From assembly GCA_029257695.1 (NCBI GenBank), contig JARIAU010000018.1, positions 1 to 41,710 on the forward strand: a DNA stretch of 41,710 nucleotides, read 5' to 3'. The translations under genes and the position numbers were made by a program. Below, in pieces: positions 39,835 through 41,710 of the stretch. Position 1 is the stretch's first letter. Every line of letters starts with the position of its first letter. This stretch comes from Oscillospiraceae bacterium. Lineage in GTDB: Bacteria; Bacillota; Clostridia; Oscillospirales; Oscillospiraceae. The notes below the pieces were generated by a model. It saw nothing but the letters and a program-made list of their open reading frames with translations. It was not told the origin of the DNA and ran no database searches.

Positions 39835-39990
39835 TTAGCAGCCGCCGCAGTTGTTGCCGCAGCCACCGCATCCGCCACAGCCGCCACAGCCGTAGCCGCC
39901 GCCGCAGCCACCGCAGCAGAAGAAGAGAATCAGGATCAGAACGATCCACAAGCACCCGTTACCGCCACAATAGTTGTTACCGCATCCCAT
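39835..39990 (-). CDS. Cys/Gly-rich 51-residue micro-protein
   Basis: A minus-strand frame from ATG 39990 to TAA 39837-39835 with GGAGGT 6 nt upstream. The product has 12 Cys and 20 Gly in 51 residues. It starts MGCGNNYCGGNGC, has one hydrophobic helix (LWIVLILILFF), and ends in Cys-Gly-Gly repeats at a 3-residue step (Cys 35, 38, 41, 44). The hydrophobic core between Gly-rich flanks recalls YjcZ-type small sporulation proteins. Spore coat, metal-binding or modified-peptide roles are all possible; none is shown. A hairpin (GATTGAG...CTCAATC) lies in its 82-bp gap after rex. It is followed by a strong hairpin. Confidence 0.75.
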   Translation of the reverse strand: MGCGNNYCGGNGCLWIVLILILFFCCGGCGGGYGCGGCGGCGGCGNNCGGC

Positions 39991-40072
39991 AAGGATACCT
40001 CCTCATATTAAGATTGAGCTCCGTCAAGCGGCCTCAATCTCATCTTATGCAGGGGGGCGGAATGGGTGCAGA

Positions 40073-40717
40073 TCATTGAGCGGAATCTTTGCCGGGATTT
40101 GAAATGAGGAAACTTAGGGCCAGCAGGGAGTCGGCAAAATGCACATTCTCCACCACTACATCCTCATTGTGGAAGCCCAACTCCACATTGGTAAAGTTCC
40201 AGAGTCCTTTGACACCGCCGTCGATCAAGCGCTGTGCGGTAGGGACTGCCGCACTCTGCGGGACGGTCAGTACGCCCACATCCACATGCTGGCTGGAAAG
40301 ATATTGGTTCAGCTTGTCAATGTTGTAGACAGGGACACCGGCAATGCTGGTGCCGACCAAGGTCAGATCGGTATCAAAGGCGGCAATCAGCTGAAAGCCG
40401 TTCTGGGCAAACTGAAAGTTCTGGATGAGGGCTCGGCCCAGATTGCCGGCACCCAAAACGATGGCGGTATGGCCCTGATTCATGCCCAGAATTTCAGCGA
40501 TTTGGTTGCGCAGGTTTTCCACATTGTAGCCATAGCCCTGCTGTCCGAACTCACCAAAGCAGCTGAGATCCTGCCGAATTTGGCTGGCGGTCAGGTTCAT
40601 CACCTTGCCCAGAGAAGAAGAGGAGATCCGGGCAACACCTACCTGATAGAGGGCGTTGAGCTGTCCATAGTATCGAGGCAGACGGCGGACCACGGCATTG
40701 GAAACTTTCTTTTTCAT
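40073..40717 (-). CDS. rex: Redox-sensing transcriptional repressor Rex
   Basis: Rex represses fermentation and NADH-oxidation genes and leaves DNA when NADH rises. The 214-residue protein has a winged-helix domain (VSNAVVRRLPRYYGQLNAL, ISSSSLGKVMNLTASQIRQD, then FGQQGYGYNVENL). The Rossmann fold carries GAGNLGRALI, and a domain-swapped C-terminal helix ends the protein. The ATG at 40717 has GGAGG 10 nt upstream; the ATG at 40738 lies before that site. Targets could include the fermentation genes in this window, though I found no clear Rex box. Confidence 0.97.
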   Translation of the reverse strand: MKKKVSNAVVRRLPRYYGQLNALYQVGVARISSSSLGKVMNLTASQIRQDLSCFGEFGQQGYGYNVENLRNQIAEILGMNQGHTAIVLGAGNLGRALIQNFQFAQNGFQLIAAFDTDLTLVGTSIAGVPVYNIDKLNQYLSSQHVDVGVLTVPQSAAVPTAQRLIDGGVKGLWNFTNVELGFHNEDVVVENVHFADSLLALSFLISNPGKDSAQ

Positions 40718-40758
40718 AGTTGATTGTCCTCCGTTCATGTTATAGTTCCGATTCTTTC

Positions 40759-40787
40759 ACTTTAACGGTGTTTTGGGAAAATGTCAA
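40759..40787 (-). promoter_or_regulatory. Promoter of rex
   Basis: TTGACA (40787-40782) and TAAAGT (40764-40759) on the minus strand, 17 bp apart, about 40 bp ahead of the rex start. Confidence 0.65.
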
Positions 40788-40976
40788 ATCAATTTCTGCC
40801 GTACGATAAGTGTTTTTTTCTGCACAGTAATGGCATGGCAGTGGGATCCCTGTGGATGCATGAAAAAAGGAGGTTCCATTCCAGAAGCCCTGCTGCTGCG
40901 CTATTATGAGAAAAAAGAGGATAACTTACGGCATAAATTGAGGAAACTAAGACAAAATTTAACAATTTTGACGGGA

Positions 40977-41010
40977 AAATTGGAGAAGATCCAAAGATCT
41001 TCTCCAATTT
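40977..41010 (-). terminator. Terminator after the G3E GTPase fusion
   Basis: A perfect 15-bp stem (40977-40991 with 40996-41010, loop CAAA read on plus) followed on the minus strand by TTTTCCC, 19 bp past the gene stop. Confidence 0.75.
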
Positions 41011-41029
41011 GCGGGCAGTGTGCGATTGA

Positions 41030-41710
41030 TTAAAAGTAAACCAGCTCGTCTTTGGGCGTTTCAGCAGACTGAATGTCCAGTACATGAAGGACCGGGCCGT
41101 CGCCCTGATAAATTTTCATGTTTTCAATATCCACACGAGCGGTGACCCGAATCCAGTCCTTGGTGTTCAGGTCTTTGATCTCCGGGCCCTTCAGCAGCAG
41201 ACCAAGGAAGGTGGTGTCTTCTGCGCAGCAGACCATCGCAAAACGGCCGCAGGCACAGGTGCCTTTGGGGAATTGTTCCGATTTTGCAACCTGACCCAGG
41301 AAGGAAACTACTTTTCCACGGTAGCGGTCCAGATTGTCCATGACATCCACATACCAGACGCCGAAATCATCGTCGCTTAGCTCCAGCACCGGCTTAGACA
41401 GATCAAAGGGAGGGGTTCCGTCGTCGTACTCCTCCATCCGGTCGTCGGTGTATTCGAGGAACATCTCGGCTCTGCGGTTGAGCATCTTGATGTTACGGCC
41501 ACGCAGCATCTCGGCCAGGGCATCGGTGCAGCGGTTGAAAATGACCATATCGGCATTGCTGATGTGCTGCATCATGAGGGAGGCCATGTTCTTGGAGTAC
41601 AGGTCGAAGGTCGTGCAGTCCACGGTCGTCACGATTTGGTACAGCACCCAATGAGGGGGCAAAATCTCCTGAATTTCCGGCATCTGCCACATACCGTTGT
41701 ACTCCAGCAC
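41030..41710 (-). CDS. G3E (CobW/P47K) GTPase with YcgQ-like C-terminal domain, 3' part
   Basis: The frame is open to the right edge, so only the last 226 residues are seen and the true start is outside. The first part (VLYQIVTTVDCTTFDLYSKN, then ISNADMVIFNRCTD) matches the G3E GTPase core, with NRCTD in place of the NKxD guanine motif. The Walker A part is outside the window. The C-terminal half (YRGKVVSFLGQVAKSEQFPK, then GTCACGRFAMVCCAEDTTF) resembles the OB-like domain of YcgQ/TIGR03943 proteins and has a Cys cluster. G3E GTPases are metallochaperones for zinc, cobalt or nickel; the metal is not readable. Confidence 0.72.
   Translation of the reverse strand: MLEYNGMWQMPEIQEILPPHWVLYQIVTTVDCTTFDLYSKNMASLMMQHISNADMVIFNRCTDALAEMLRGRNIKMLNRRAEMFLEYTDDRMEEYDDGTPPFDLSKPVLELSDDDFGVWYVDVMDNLDRYRGKVVSFLGQVAKSEQFPKGTCACGRFAMVCCAEDTTFLGLLLKGPEIKDLNTKDWIRVTARVDIENMKIYQGDGPVLHVLDIQSAETPKDELVYF

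Larger units (their letters stand above)
40718..41029. other. AT-rich intergenic region upstream of rex
   Basis: This 312-bp gap holds the rex promoter and the terminator of the G3E gene. It also has an AAAGGAGGT sequence at 40866-40874 with no start codon at useful distance, and an 8-bp AT hairpin near 40953-40970. A plus-strand frame exists but has no credible start and crosses the terminator. I see no gene here. Confidence 0.6.

Noticed and set aside
40773-41033. 86-residue plus-strand frame upstream of rex
   Set aside because: Starts at a TTG with no ribosome site, is AT-rich by chance and runs through the terminator hairpin at 40977-41010.

Overview
The window reads as chromosome from a GC-rich, spore-forming, strictly anaerobic Firmicute, most likely a gut Clostridium of the Oscillospiraceae/Ruminococcaceae type. 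The support is direct: a SpoVB/YabP/YabQ sporulation cluster, a YqfC/YqfD pair, an oxygen-sensitive class III ribonucleotide reductase (NrdD), an iron-type alcohol dehydrogenase, acetate kinase, Rex, and the Firmicute-specific L27 N-terminal extension with its protease Prp. The family-level assignment is inference. TTG, GTG and one ATT start codon occur and are placed from Shine-Dalgarno spacing.

Layout. 1-1040: an accessory-looking edge with a divergent promoter, a DUF6809-like gene, a possible 47-residue membrane peptide, two hairpin terminators and a tRNA-Pro(TGG) preceded by an exact 69-bp-period array of its own 5' half. 1083-3423: trmB facing the infC-rpmI-rplT operon, which has a perfect sigma-A promoter, a leader terminator and an ATT start. 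3447-7463: ackA divergent from tmcAL, then an alcohol dehydrogenase. 7465-9600: a divergent pair of membrane proteins (a serine-less rhomboid with zinc ribbon, and an unknown). 9713-12134: rplU-prp-rpmA and obgE. 12213-12377: an orphan promoter-hairpin-terminator unit that looks like a structured small RNA. 12396-18296: the punA-spoVB-mazG-hupA-rqcP-yabP-yabQ-divIC-S1 run, matching the Bacillus yabM-yabR order with additions. 18305-20842: mtaB-cysteine desulfurase. 20873-23222: yfbR-like HD gene, ACT protein and UPF0210 protein. 23267-26956: a CLC transporter and nrdD under paired NrdR boxes. 27067-35758: yqfC-yqfD-phoH-ybeY-MATE-era-yqzL-like-recO-mutS2. 35839-39734: an HPr/Crh-like protein, uvrC, rsmD, coaD and a coiled-coil protein. 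39792-41710: a Cys/Gly-rich micro-protein, rex and the 3' end of a G3E GTPase fusion.

Functional themes. Most genes are housekeeping: translation and ribosome maturation (L20, L35, L21, L27, IF3, Obg, Era, YbeY, RsmD, RqcP, TrmB, TmcAL, MtaB), DNA repair (RecO, MutS2, UvrC, MazG), nucleotide metabolism (NrdD, PunA, YfbR) and sporulation/division. Several are coupled locally: Prp cleaves the neighbouring L27, and TmcAL uses acetate beside acetate kinase. Rex senses NADH/NAD, but I found no clear Rex operator at the fermentation genes.

The best candidates for something undescribed are the tandem tRNA-Pro half array (which mimics a CRISPR in repeat/spacer geometry), the orphan structured RNA at about 12246-12377, and the 51-residue 12-cysteine micro-protein at 39835-39990. 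No defence system or intact mobile element is evident.
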